64,000 bases of DNA from Undibacterium sp. (GTDB taxonomy: Bacteria; Pseudomonadota; Gammaproteobacteria; Burkholderiales; Burkholderiaceae_D): contig NZ_JAUSFI010000070.1 in NCBI RefSeq assembly GCF_030651495.1, forward strand, positions 1 to 64,000. Reading direction: 5' to 3'. Shown here one piece after another: positions 34,053 to 44,433 of the stretch (the stretch's first letter is position 1; every line of letters begins with the position of its first letter). The position numbers were made by a program, and so were the translations under genes. Under the pieces are notes generated by a model. That model searched no databases. It worked only from the letters and a program-made list of their open reading frames with translations, and was not told the DNA's origin.

Positions 34053-35459
34053 ATGGATCATTTCCTCAGTCTGTGTCAGAACGCAATCGGTACAAATAAT
34101 GTACTGACGAATGAATTTGATATGCTGCCTTTTGTCACCGACTGGCGTCAACGCGCTATCGGGAAAGCATTTGCGGTCTTAAAACCAGGTTCCAGTACAG
34201 AAGTCGCAGCATTGGTCAAATTATGCGCGCGTTTTTCCGTGAGTATCGTACCCCAAGGTGGCAATACGGGTCTGGTTCTCGGTAGCATCCCCGATCAAAG
34301 TGGCAAGGCAGTAGTACTCTCACTGAAGAGATTAAATTGCATCAGAGATATCGATGTTGCAAATAATACGATGACAGTAGAAGCTGGTTGCCTGCTGGCG
34401 CAAATACAAGAAGCAGCACGGCTAGCAGGGCGACTCTACCCGCTGTCGCTGGCATCAGAAGGCAGTTGCACTATCGGCGGCAATCTCTCGACCAATGCTG
34501 GCGGCACAGCGGTACTGCGTTATGGTAATGCGCGAGAACTCTGCCTTGGCTTGGAAGTCGTTACCGCCGGCGGGGAGATCTGGGATGGCTTGCGCGGCCT
34601 CAGAAAAGACAATACCGGTTACGATTTACGCGACTTATTCATCGGTGCCGAAGGCACGCTAGGAGTCATCACTGCTGCGGTGATTAAATTATTTCCGCAA
34701 CCTAAAGCACAACTCACCGCATTCGCAGCGCTTGCTAGTCCGGATGCTGGCGTCGCCTTGCTTGGGTTGGCGCAACAACATTGCAACGCCATGTTGACAG
34801 GCTTCGAACTGATGTCGGATTTTTCCATGCGGCTGGTAAAAAAACATTTCCCGCAATTGCCGCCAGTATTCGGCAAAGCGTATCCGCACTATGTGTTATT
34901 GGAATTATCTGGTCACGACACCGAAGAGTACACAATGGCACAAATGGAAAAAATCTTAAGTGCCGCAATGGAGCAAGGTCTGGTGCAGGATGCGGTGATC
35001 GCCAGTTCAGTCGAGCAGTCTCAAACGCTATGGCAATGGCGCGAACGCATCTCGGCTGCGCAAGCCGCTGAAGGCAAAAATATTAAACACGATATCTCCC
35101 TGCCTGCCTCGCATATCGCGATATTCATTACAGAAACCGACATGTTATTGCAGCAAGCTTTTCCTGGATGTCGCATGGTTACCTTTGGCCATCTTGGAGA
35201 TGGCAATTTGCATTACAACGTTTCCCCCCCAGAAAACACCAGTGATCTGGATTTTATTCAGCAGCAAGAAAGTATCAACCGACTTGTGCATGATAGCGTA
35301 CATCGTTTCCATGGTTCCATTTCAGCCGAACACGGATTGGGCGCGCTGAAAAAAGAGGAGATTTGCCGTTATAAATCTAGCCTGGAGATCCAGTTAATGC
35401 GCTCGATTAAAAACGCATTGGACCCTGATCAATTGATGAATCCCGGTAAAGTCATTTAA
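34053..35459 (+). CDS. FAD-binding oxidoreductase (GlcD / D-2-hydroxyglutarate dehydrogenase-like)
   Basis: 'VPQGGNTGLVLGSIP', 'GGNLSTNAGGTAVLRYGNARELCLGLEVV', 'SAEHGLGALKKEE', 'DPDQLMNPGKVI'. Confidence 0.93.
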   Translation: MDHFLSLCQNAIGTNNVLTNEFDMLPFVTDWRQRAIGKAFAVLKPGSSTEVAALVKLCARFSVSIVPQGGNTGLVLGSIPDQSGKAVVLSLKRLNCIRDIDVANNTMTVEAGCLLAQIQEAARLAGRLYPLSLASEGSCTIGGNLSTNAGGTAVLRYGNARELCLGLEVVTAGGEIWDGLRGLRKDNTGYDLRDLFIGAEGTLGVITAAVIKLFPQPKAQLTAFAALASPDAGVALLGLAQQHCNAMLTGFELMSDFSMRLVKKHFPQLPPVFGKAYPHYVLLELSGHDTEEYTMAQMEKILSAAMEQGLVQDAVIASSVEQSQTLWQWRERISAAQAAEGKNIKHDISLPASHIAIFITETDMLLQQAFPGCRMVTFGHLGDGNLHYNVSPPENTSDLDFIQQQESINRLVHDSVHRFHGSISAEHGLGALKKEEICRYKSSLEIQLMRSIKNALDPDQLMNPGKVI

Positions 35460-35468
35460 ATTACATCC

Positions 35469-35933
35469 ATGAAAACAATACATTGCCAGTCCATTTTTGC
35501 AACGGCCCTGATTATTAGCCTCAGTGCAATCTCTTCGGTCGCATTTGCTGAAACATACAAATGCGACCATAACGGCGCAATCACTTACAGTCAAACTCCG
35601 TGTCCAGACGGCATCGTCATGCCGATCAATATCACGACTGATCAGGTTTCATCAGCCGATTATCAACAAGCCTTAAAAGATAATTTGAAAGAAAAAACTG
35701 AAGTTAAAAAACTACAGAATCTAAGGCACAAAGAAGATGCAAAATACGCCAGAGAAATAATGGCGATTTCGGCTAAAAATGAACGGCAAAAAGAAAAATG
35801 TGATGCGCTGCAAACGAAGGTGAAATGGGCAAAGGAGGACCTTTCAAATGCGCATCCAAAAGCAGAATCAAAAGCCCGATTTAAACATAAAAGAGCCACC
35901 GAGAAGGCAGCTCTTTCTTGCAAAACACGATGA
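35469..35933 (+). CDS. Exported DUF4124-like protein
   Basis: Signal peptide then 'YKCDHNGAITYSQTPCPDG' resembling DUF4124, with charged C-terminal helix. Confidence 0.65.
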   Translation: MKTIHCQSIFATALIISLSAISSVAFAETYKCDHNGAITYSQTPCPDGIVMPINITTDQVSSADYQQALKDNLKEKTEVKKLQNLRHKEDAKYAREIMAISAKNERQKEKCDALQTKVKWAKEDLSNAHPKAESKARFKHKRATEKAALSCKTR

Positions 35934-35955
35934 GTAACTTGTTTACAAAAACTTC

Positions 35956-37740
35956 TTAAAACTCCGCCCAATCATCCCGTGATTCGCTGCCAACTTTACT
36001 TTTGTCGACTCTTGACGCCGACTTAGCTGCCAGTCTTGGAACTGCTGATTTAATGGCTTTTTTACTGCCATTATAATTTGCACTTCTTTGTTCCATATTA
36101 TTACTGCGGCTCTCAACTTTTTTCACCATGACAATGTTGGTATCTACATTTTCTGTATTCATTTTAAATATGTTAACCGTTTGCGCCAAAGCAATCGCCT
36201 CCTCTTCCATGCTCTCCGCAGCCGCAGCCGCCTCTTCCACTAAGGCTGCATTTTGTTGCGTTAACTCATCCATCTGAGTAATCGCCATATTGACTTGCTC
36301 TATCCCTAGACTTTGTTCCTGACTCGCAGCTGTAATTTCACTCATGATGTCAGCCACATGCTGGACGCTAGAAACAATTTCATCCATCGTTTTACCTGCT
36401 TCATCCACCAACTTACCGCCTTGATCTACCTTGTCGACCGAATCCCCGATAAGTATTTTGATTTCTTTGGCAGCGCTTGCACTACGTTGTGCCAGATTGC
36501 GTACTTCAGCGGCCACTACCGCAAAACCACGCCCTTGTTCACCTGCCCTGGCAGCTTCTACAGCGGCATTCAGCGCCAATATATTGGTCTGAAAGGCGAT
36601 TCCGTCAATGACACTTATAATATCGACAATCTTACGCGAGCTTTCTTTGATGGAGCCCATGGTAACGACTACCTGTCCAACAACGGCACCACCTTTGATT
36701 GCTACTCCGGTAGCTGACACTACGAGCTGATTCGCTTGTCTGGCATTATCTGCATTTTGTTTAACCGTCGACGTGAGCTCCTCCATTGAACTAGCCGTCT
36801 CTTCCAGTGAACTCGCTTGTGATTCTGTACGACTCGACAAATCAGCATTACCCGACGCTATCTCACGCGATGCCACGGTGATTATTTCCGTACCTTGTTT
36901 GATTTTAGTGACTGTATTCAACAAATTTTCTTGCATTTGTTTTAGCGACTGCAATAACGCACCTACTTCATCTTGGGATTTCACAATTATTTCATGTGTT
37001 AAATCACCACTTGCAATATAGTCGGCAACAATGCCGGCGTTTTTAATCGGAACAGAAATGGTACGAGTGATTACCCAAGCCGCAAACGCCCCCAAACCCA
37101 AAATCAATACACCGATAACGATCATTCCAGTCATCGTGGCCCGGTAATTTTGCTGCGACTCATCATAGGTAACTTTCATTGCCTCATACTGTTGTTGCGC
37201 CAACTCAGTTAAGGCTACCATCCATTTTTCATGTGGCCCATTAAAATCGGTTTGCAACAAAGATCCAGCATCAAAATAATTTCCATCTGCCACAAATGTC
37301 TTGATTTTACTGGTAACGATTAACACAGCCAGCTTTTGCTCCGTCGCTTTATTGAGAGTGCTTTGCCCCTGAGTGCCATTTATTAGTTTTTTTGCCAGGC
37401 TCTCCGATTTGCTATAACTATCCAATGTCAGAGCGAGTTTTTTAATTTCTCTTTCAGCGTCAGCCACATCGGTCGGTGCCGTCATCTTACGCAACACCAG
37501 CGCAAGCGCACGCCCCTGCTCTCGCATCTCTGTCGCAGCGTTCAAACTCGCAACCTTGTTATTGAAAATATAGTCTGTGGAGTTTTGTAACTGGCTCATC
37601 CGAAATAAACCCATTACTAATAATACAGTTGCAAATAGCAAAACAAGACCAAATCCCAAAGCAAGACGAGTGCCAATTTTTAGGTTTGCGAGCTGATTCA
37701 TAAGACCCTTTACCGAAATATCCATCAAAAAAAATACCAT
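35956..37740 (-). CDS. Methyl-accepting chemotaxis protein
   Basis: TM-4HB-TM-HAMP, signalling hairpin '[48 protein letters not shown]', C-term ...DDWAEF. The true start may be an internal Met. Confidence 0.95.
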   Translation of the reverse strand: MVFFLMDISVKGLMNQLANLKIGTRLALGFGLVLLFATVLLVMGLFRMSQLQNSTDYIFNNKVASLNAATEMREQGRALALVLRKMTAPTDVADAEREIKKLALTLDSYSKSESLAKKLINGTQGQSTLNKATEQKLAVLIVTSKIKTFVADGNYFDAGSLLQTDFNGPHEKWMVALTELAQQQYEAMKVTYDESQQNYRATMTGMIVIGVLILGLGAFAAWVITRTISVPIKNAGIVADYIASGDLTHEIIVKSQDEVGALLQSLKQMQENLLNTVTKIKQGTEIITVASREIASGNADLSSRTESQASSLEETASSMEELTSTVKQNADNARQANQLVVSATGVAIKGGAVVGQVVVTMGSIKESSRKIVDIISVIDGIAFQTNILALNAAVEAARAGEQGRGFAVVAAEVRNLAQRSASAAKEIKILIGDSVDKVDQGGKLVDEAGKTMDEIVSSVQHVADIMSEITAASQEQSLGIEQVNMAITQMDELTQQNAALVEEAAAAAESMEEEAIALAQTVNIFKMNTENVDTNIVMVKKVESRSNNMEQRSANYNGSKKAIKSAVPRLAAKSASRVDKSKVGSESRDDWAEF

Positions 37741-37860
37741 TAAGCAACTCTACATCAGGACGAAACTTCAACGTAGCGATATCAAACATAATGAGCCATT
37801 TTTTTTAATTTCACCAAAATAACAAGTAAATCATCAATGAAATTGTCTCTTTTAAAAAAC

Positions 37861-37894
37861 AAAAAAAAATCTTCGATCAAGATAATCGAAGATT
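37861..37894 (-). terminator. Intrinsic terminator downstream of tRNA-Arg
   Basis: Minus strand AATCTTCGAT-TATCTTG-ATCGAAGATT followed by a T-run (A-run at 37861-37869 on +). Confidence 0.8.
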
Positions 37895-37914
37895 AAAGTT
37901 ATTAGATGAAAAAG

Positions 37915-37988
<74 letters not shown>

Positions 37989-38200
37989 ATAGATGTTTTT
38001 TAGAGTTGCAATACGCCAATAAGCGCACTCCATGAATTTATGATCCAAATTTTTTAAGGCTAGGATCAATTCAACTGAGCGGACGATAAGCGTTAGATTA
38101 CAAGCTGTCTCGTCTTGTATATTGCGTAAAAAACCGAAGGCTGAATAGTACATGGTATCCGCAGCATATTCAAGAACGTATACGTTGCGGATACCAAATA

Positions 38201-39550
38201 TCATGTCGTTTTAGGAAAAATGCAGTCAGCAAGACGCCGCGCAAGCGCATTTGCTACGCTTGCATCGAATGCTTCCACCATGACCCGGATGAGTGGTTCT
38301 GTGCCCGAGGCGCGAATGAGAACACGCCCCTTGTTTGCGAGCTCGACCTCCACAAGACGTTTCTCTGCTAAAAGAATCTCGTTTTTTTGCCAATCAAAGC
38401 CAGATGGAACCTTGACATTAATTAAGACTTGAGGAAACAAAGTTAATTGTTCAAAACATTGATCCAGTCTCTTGCCATTACGACGCAAAGCAGAGAGAAC
38501 CTGCAAGGCCGATACGATGCCGTCACCAGTTGTATGTTTGTCCAAGCAGAGCAAGTGACCCGACCCTTCTCCACCCAACAGCCAACCGTGTTCACGCATT
38601 AGCTCAAGAACGTGACGATCACCTACCTTGGCCCTAACAAATCTGACACCAAGCTCCTTGAACGCCAATTCAACTGCCATATTGGTCATCAGGGTTCCGA
38701 CTACGCCTGCGACCTCCCCAATTGCCAGCCTGTCGATCACCATCAAATACAGGAGTTGATCACCATCATAAACTTTGCCATTTTTATCAACCATCAATAG
38801 TCGATCGGCATCACCATCCAACGCGATGCCTAAATCTGCATGGTTTGCTCTTACTGCAAGCGCCAATGCATCAGGTGAGGTAGCACCAACGTTATCATTG
38901 ATATTAAAACCATTGGGTTGATTCCCAATAGAGATCACCTCAGCACCCAACTCATGGAACACATGCGGCGCAATATCATAAGCTGCACCATGAGCACAAT
39001 CAACGACAATTTTTAGGCCACGTAAATCTAACTCGTTGGGATAAGTGGCTTTACAAAATTCAATATAACGACCATTTGCATCGCGCAAACGATGTGCTTT
39101 CCCAAGCAAATCAGAGCTCACACATTGCATTTCATTCTCTAATTCTGCCTCAATCGCAAGTTCTACTGCATCCGGAAGTTTGGTGCCTTGAGCTGAAAAA
39201 AATTTAATACCATTATCGTCGTAAGGATTATGGGAGGCTGAAATCACGACCCCGGCCGACAAGCGCAAAGCTCTGGTAAGGTAAGCAACAGCAGGTGTAG
39301 GCATCGGACCTGCCAGCATCACATCAACGCCAGCCGCAGCAAAACCTGCTTCTAATGAAGCTTCCAGCATATAACCAGAGACTCTCGTATCTTTTCCTAT
39401 TAGGACGGTCGGTTTACTTCCCCCATGGACATCTGCTTGTGCCAGAACTTTGCCTGCGGCATAGCCTAATCGCATCACAAAATCAGGCGTAATCGGATAA
39501 ACGCCAACACGGCCACGAATGCCATCGGTTCCAAAATATTTTTTAGTCAT
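38201..39550 (-). CDS. glmM: Phosphoglucosamine mutase
   Basis: '[14 protein letters not shown]', '[18 protein letters not shown]', '[11 protein letters not shown]'. Confidence 0.98.
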   Translation of the reverse strand: MTKKYFGTDGIRGRVGVYPITPDFVMRLGYAAGKVLAQADVHGGSKPTVLIGKDTRVSGYMLEASLEAGFAAAGVDVMLAGPMPTPAVAYLTRALRLSAGVVISASHNPYDDNGIKFFSAQGTKLPDAVELAIEAELENEMQCVSSDLLGKAHRLRDANGRYIEFCKATYPNELDLRGLKIVVDCAHGAAYDIAPHVFHELGAEVISIGNQPNGFNINDNVGATSPDALALAVRANHADLGIALDGDADRLLMVDKNGKVYDGDQLLYLMVIDRLAIGEVAGVVGTLMTNMAVELAFKELGVRFVRAKVGDRHVLELMREHGWLLGGEGSGHLLCLDKHTTGDGIVSALQVLSALRRNGKRLDQCFEQLTLFPQVLINVKVPSGFDWQKNEILLAEKRLVEVELANKGRVLIRASGTEPLIRVMVEAFDASVANALARRLADCIFPKTT

Positions 39551-39567
39551 TATTATTCCTGATTAAA

Positions 39568-40410
39568 TCAAATCGACAATGCTTGCCATACCTTGATGCC
39601 ATCTACCGTTTCTGCAACATCGTGTACCCGCAATATCTTTGCGCCTTGCGACAAGGCGACAAGTGCAGCGGCCAGACTACCGGCCATACGCTGCTCAACC
39701 GGCCTACCGGTAATCTCACCTATCATGGATTTGCGCGATACACCAACCAGCAAAGGTACACCAGTCTCATTCTGATACTGGCGAATATTTCTCATTAAGG
39801 AAATATTATGCTTCAAAGTCTTACCGAAACCAAAGCCTGGATCGACGCATATTCGTTCTCTTGCGACTCCTGCCAACTCAAGCTCTGACAATCGTTGCCG
39901 TACAAAATTTAAGATCTCGACATTCACATTTTCATATTGCGGCTTCAATTGCATGTCAGAAGGCTTATTTTGCATATGCATGATGCATAATCCAACATCA
40001 CTTTCTGCCACAACATTCCTTGCTTCTACAGTGCGGAAGCCTTGAATATCATTAATCATATCGGCTCCCGCCAATATCGACTCACGCATGACTTCTGGTT
40101 TGTATGTATCAATAGACAAAGGCTTACCGCAATCACGCAGTGCATAAATCAATGGTACGATACGCCGCAATTCCTCTTCCAGAGGTACAGTTATAGCACC
40201 AGGTCGGCTAGATTCGCCACCTATGTCGATAATATCTACACCATCCCGTATCATTTGCTCTGCATGCGAAATCGCGCTATCCAAGGTCTGAAACTGGCCG
40301 CCATCAGAAAACGAATCAGGAGTAACGTTTAGAATCCCCATGACAAGTGGCTTGTATTGCTCCCCGACCATAGGAAATCTGTATCTGCCACATTCAAAAT
40401 ATTTATTCAT
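39568..40410 (-). CDS. folP: Dihydropteroate synthase
   Basis: 'VMGILNVTPDSFSDGG', 'DIIDIGGESSRPGA', 'DPGFGFGKTLKHN'. Confidence 0.98.
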   Translation of the reverse strand: MNKYFECGRYRFPMVGEQYKPLVMGILNVTPDSFSDGGQFQTLDSAISHAEQMIRDGVDIIDIGGESSRPGAITVPLEEELRRIVPLIYALRDCGKPLSIDTYKPEVMRESILAGADMINDIQGFRTVEARNVVAESDVGLCIMHMQNKPSDMQLKPQYENVNVEILNFVRQRLSELELAGVARERICVDPGFGFGKTLKHNISLMRNIRQYQNETGVPLLVGVSRKSMIGEITGRPVEQRMAGSLAAALVALSQGAKILRVHDVAETVDGIKVWQALSI

Positions 40411-40490
40411 GGATAAAAAAATAAGGGCAAGGACTAATCCTCACCCTATTTAATAAATTAACAAATCAGAAAATTAAATCTTGAAAACTC

Positions 40491-42380
40491 TCACGCTGGT
40501 GCGGTAGCTGTCGGCGAAACACCACCAGAAGTACTATCAGATGATGACTTTCGAGCCGTCTGCCCTGACTTTGGTGGACGAGGGTCAATCCCATTCATTA
40601 TGTCATTAATTTGATCAGCATCAATAGTCTCCCAATCCAACAAGGCCTTGGTCATAGCCTCTACCTTGTCGCGATTATGCTCCAACAGTTGACGTGAGAT
40701 GGCATACTGGGCATCTAAAATTGACCGGATTTCAGCATCGACTTTTTGTTGAGTCGCTTCAGAAATAGTCTTAGCTGAAGCGCCAAAATAACCTTCTTGC
40801 TGATTATCTTCGTACACCATTACACCTAAGCTATCCGACATACCAAAACGTGTGACCATGGATCTAGCCAATTTAGTCGCACGGGAAAAGTCATTCGATG
40901 CACCGGTAGACATTTGTCCGACGAACAACTCTTCAGCAATGCGGCCACCAAAAAGTATCGCAATTTCTTCCAGCATTTTATCTTTGTAACCACTAATCTG
41001 GTCATGTTCAGGCAACTGCCAAGTTAACCCTAATGCATTACCACGCGGCATAATAGTTACCTTATGCACCGGATCAGCCTTAGGCATTAATTTAGCGACC
41101 ACAGCATGACCAGATTCATGGTAGGCAGTATTGCGGCGCTCGTCTTCACGCATGACCATAGATTTGCGCTCAGGTCCCATATAAATTTTGTCTTTGGCAT
41201 CTTCAAAATCTTGCATTTCAACCAAACGCTTATTACGGCGAGCCGCAAACAAGGCAGATTCGTTGACCAAGTTGGCTAAATCAGCACCAGAAAATCCAGG
41301 CGTCCCACGTGCCAAAATATCTGCCTTCACATCGGGAGCAATCGGCACCTTGCGCATATGCACATTCAAGATCTGTTCACGACCACGAATATCTGGCAAT
41401 CCAACTGTTACTTGGCGATCAAAACGGCCAGGGCGCAACAAGGCTTTATCAAGCACATCGGCACGATTGGTTGCCGCAACCACGATGACGCCTGAATTTG
41501 GCTCGAAACCATCCATTTCGACTAACATTTGATTCAGCGTTTGCTCGCGCTCATCGTTACCCCCGCCCATACCGGCACCGCGATGACGACCTACCGCATC
41601 AATTTCATCGATAAAAATGATACAAGGAGCATGTTTTTTTGCATTTTCAAACATATCCCGCACACGAGATGCGCCGACACCAACAAACATTTCAACAAAA
41701 TCTGAACCAGCGATGGTGAAAAATGGCACTTTAGCCTCACCCGCAATGGCACGCGCCAATAAGGTTTTACCTGTACCAGGAGGTCCCACCATTAACACAC
41801 CGCGAGGAATACGGCCGCCAAGTTTCTGAAATTTAGTTGGATCACGCAAAAACTCAACTATCTCAGTTACCTCTTCCTTAGCTTCATCGCAACCAGCAAC
41901 ATCGGCAAAAGTAACATTATTATTGGTGTCGTCCAGCATACGTGCTTTAGATTTACCGAAAGAGAATGCACCGCCCTTGCCTCCTCCTTGCATTTGACGC
42001 ATGAAGAACACCCAGACACCAATCAGCAACAACATCGGGAACCAAGAAATAAATACTTGCGACAGGAAAGACTGTTCTTCCGGTGGTTTATTGTCAAATT
42101 TAATACCGTTATTGACTAAATCGCCAACCAGACCACGATCGAAAATAGTTAACTGCGATCTGATTTTTTTACCGTCAAGCGTAGTGGCTACCACCGTACG
42201 ATTCGCATCATCGATTGTTGCTTCCTTAATATGTTTGGATTTCACCTCATCCAAAAATTCGGAATATGGCATAGAAGCAGCACCAGAACTAATACCCCTG
42301 CCATCGAATTGTTTAAAGACCATAAAAAGCACCAGGGCAATAACGACCCAAATGGCGGCTTTAGAAAACATATTGTTCAC
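40491..42380 (-). CDS. ftsH: ATP-dependent zinc metalloprotease FtsH
   Basis: '[18 protein letters not shown]', '[15 protein letters not shown]', zinc site 'HESGHAVV'. Confidence 0.99.
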   Translation of the reverse strand: MNNMFSKAAIWVVIALVLFMVFKQFDGRGISSGAASMPYSEFLDEVKSKHIKEATIDDANRTVVATTLDGKKIRSQLTIFDRGLVGDLVNNGIKFDNKPPEEQSFLSQVFISWFPMLLLIGVWVFFMRQMQGGGKGGAFSFGKSKARMLDDTNNNVTFADVAGCDEAKEEVTEIVEFLRDPTKFQKLGGRIPRGVLMVGPPGTGKTLLARAIAGEAKVPFFTIAGSDFVEMFVGVGASRVRDMFENAKKHAPCIIFIDEIDAVGRHRGAGMGGGNDEREQTLNQMLVEMDGFEPNSGVIVVAATNRADVLDKALLRPGRFDRQVTVGLPDIRGREQILNVHMRKVPIAPDVKADILARGTPGFSGADLANLVNESALFAARRNKRLVEMQDFEDAKDKIYMGPERKSMVMREDERRNTAYHESGHAVVAKLMPKADPVHKVTIMPRGNALGLTWQLPEHDQISGYKDKMLEEIAILFGGRIAEELFVGQMSTGASNDFSRATKLARSMVTRFGMSDSLGVMVYEDNQQEGYFGASAKTISEATQQKVDAEIRSILDAQYAISRQLLEHNRDKVEAMTKALLDWETIDADQINDIMNGIDPRPPKSGQTARKSSSDSTSGGVSPTATAPA

Positions 42381-42517
42381 GAGAACTCCTTGGACGCACG
42401 TTAAACGTACGAAATGCCTTGCATACGTAGATATTCATTCTACCCGTATTGGATAGAGCTTGCTACACAAGATATATTGACGACAGTGATGATTATCAAG
42501 AGCAAAAAGACTTATTT

Positions 42518-43156
42518 TTAATTTTTCAAGCATTTTCCAAGCAAAAATATCTCAGATGACTTGTCTTTGCTTGCTTTGGGCTTCTTGTTGATTACCGTTT
42601 TAAACTCATTTTTAAACATTTCAACAATCGAATTATAACTGGGGCCATGAAAACACTTCACCAATAAAGCGCCGCTTGGTTTCAGGTGCGCCTTAGCAAA
42701 AGTAACTGCCAACTCAATGATGAGCTCAATCCTAGCAGCATCCACGTGTGAGTTGCCAGATAGATTTGGAGCTATATCTGATAAAACAAGGTCAACCTTT
42801 CGGCCTCTCAATTGCGCCTCAAGTTGTTCGAGCACACTTTCTTCTCGAAAGTCTCCTTGTATGAAGTGTACATCTGCAATTGGATCCATCATTAGTAAAT
42901 CTAGTGCGAATATCTCGCCGAGAATACCTCCGCCTTCTTTTCCTGCTAACTTAGCTCTTGCGTATTGCGACCAGCTACCTGGCGTCGCCCCAAGATCGAC
43001 AATAATTTGCCCTGGTTTGATTAATTTTTCAGCCTCATCGATTTCCTTTAGCTTGTAAACAGCACGGGCACGATAGCCTTCTTTTTGTGCTAATTTCACA
43101 TAAGGATCATTTATGTGATCATGCACCCAATTTTGATTGAATTTATTCTTGGCCAT
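42518..43156 (-). CDS. rlmE: 23S rRNA 2'-O-ribose methyltransferase RlmE (FtsJ)
   Basis: '[14 protein letters not shown]', '[15 protein letters not shown]', '[14 protein letters not shown]'. Confidence 0.97.
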   Translation of the reverse strand: MAKNKFNQNWVHDHINDPYVKLAQKEGYRARAVYKLKEIDEAEKLIKPGQIIVDLGATPGSWSQYARAKLAGKEGGGILGEIFALDLLMMDPIADVHFIQGDFREESVLEQLEAQLRGRKVDLVLSDIAPNLSGNSHVDAARIELIIELAVTFAKAHLKPSGALLVKCFHGPSYNSIVEMFKNEFKTVINKKPKASKDKSSEIFLLGKCLKN

Positions 43157-43188
43157 TGGCGTAAAATACTGCTTTTAAAGGAATTTAT

Positions 43189-43665
43189 ATGTCAAAACTC
43201 ACGCCCGTAGAGCGTAGCGAATTGCGCTCTGAAGCTCATGCACTCAAACCCATCGTACTTATCGGTGAAGCTGGTCTTTCACCCGCCGTCATGAAAGAAA
43301 TCGACGCAGGATTGAATTCGCACGGCTTAATCAAGGTACGTGTCTTTGGCGACGATCGTGAAGCCCGTATTGCTATGTACGATACCATTTGTAGCTCGTT
43401 AGATGCAGCTCCAATACAGCACATAGGTAAATTATTAGTAATTTACCGCCCTAAACTAGAGGGCGAAAAAGAAACCAAACTGGTAAAAAGGGGGAAAGGT
43501 CTGCGCGAAGTCACTATCGTCAAACCTAGTCCAAGTGGAACCAAGAAGCCTTCTGTTTCGAAAGTCATGGTTAAAGGAAATGAACGCGTTACCCAAGGCG
43601 GCAATATCAAAAGAGCAAAACCTCGCCAGAGCAGTGCAAAAAAATCAGCTCTTGGTAATGCTTAA
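43189..43665 (+). CDS. yhbY: YhbY/CRM-domain RNA-binding protein with basic C-terminal extension
   Basis: 'LRSEAHALKPIVLIGEAGLSPAVMKEIDAGLNSHGLIKVRVFGDDRE' CRM domain; divergent from rlmE. Confidence 0.92.
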   Translation: MSKLTPVERSELRSEAHALKPIVLIGEAGLSPAVMKEIDAGLNSHGLIKVRVFGDDREARIAMYDTICSSLDAAPIQHIGKLLVIYRPKLEGEKETKLVKRGKGLREVTIVKPSPSGTKKPSVSKVMVKGNERVTQGGNIKRAKPRQSSAKKSALGNA

Positions 43666-43685
43666 CGACTTTATAATGATGCATT

Positions 43686-43717
43686 AAAGGGGATGCACTA
43701 GCGTGCCCCCCCCCTTT
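43686..43717. terminator. Hairpin with 9-C tract between convergent yhbY and greA (possible bidirectional terminator)
   Basis: AAAGGGG..GCAC-TAGC-GTGC..CCCCTTT. Confidence 0.4.
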
Positions 43718-43723
43718 GACAAT

Positions 43724-44200
43724 TCAAATATAAAAGACGTCAAGCACTTCATACTCACGTACGCCAGCAGGTGCCTGTACCCCAACTATATCCCCAGCAT
43801 ATTTACCAATTAGCGCTCGGGCTATTGGTGAAGTAATAGACACTTTGCGCTCCTTGATATCGGCTTCATCTTCACCAACAATCTGGTAACTGACTTTTTG
43901 CGACGTTTCCAGATCCTCAAGGTGAACCGTAGCACCAAATACGACCCGGCCTTCAGCATCAAGAGTTAGCGGATCAATAATTTGCGCGGCACTCAGTTTT
44001 CCATCCAGATCGGCAATACGCCCCTCGATAAAACTCTGACGCTCCTTGGCAGCATCATATTCCGCATTTTCAGATAAATCACCTTGCGCCCTAGCTTCCG
44101 CAATGGCACTAATGACTTCTGGTCGTTCTTTCGTTTTGAGTCGATGTAATTCCTGCTTGAGCAATTCTGCTCCGAACTTGGTTAGAGGTACTGTACTCAT
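43724..44200 (-). CDS. greA: Transcription elongation factor GreA
   Basis: '[62 protein letters not shown]'. Confidence 0.98.
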   Translation of the reverse strand: MSTVPLTKFGAELLKQELHRLKTKERPEVISAIAEARAQGDLSENAEYDAAKERQSFIEGRIADLDGKLSAAQIIDPLTLDAEGRVVFGATVHLEDLETSQKVSYQIVGEDEADIKERKVSITSPIARALIGKYAGDIVGVQAPAGVREYEVLDVFYI

Positions 44201-44355
44201 ATCTTTAACTTAAAAATGGGGTTAGCCGTAATCTAAAAATCTAACAAAAAATTCCCACTACACGAACGTGTCGTAAAAATATTTGATGCCAAATTCCATT
44301 TAGATATCATCAGAATTTTTTTATTTATTGGCTTACGTTGACAACAATAAGCCAA

Positions 44356-44410
44356 TAAAAATACAGAGGCCACATGAACCCCAGCAGAGCTGATGTTACC
44401 TGTGACCTCT
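44356..44410 (-). terminator. Candidate intrinsic terminator downstream of carB
   Basis: Minus strand AGAGGTCACA ... TGTGGCCTCT (10 bp, one G-U) followed by GTATTTTTATT. Confidence 0.5.
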
Positions 44411-44433
44411 ATCTCAAAACTTAATTTATATGC

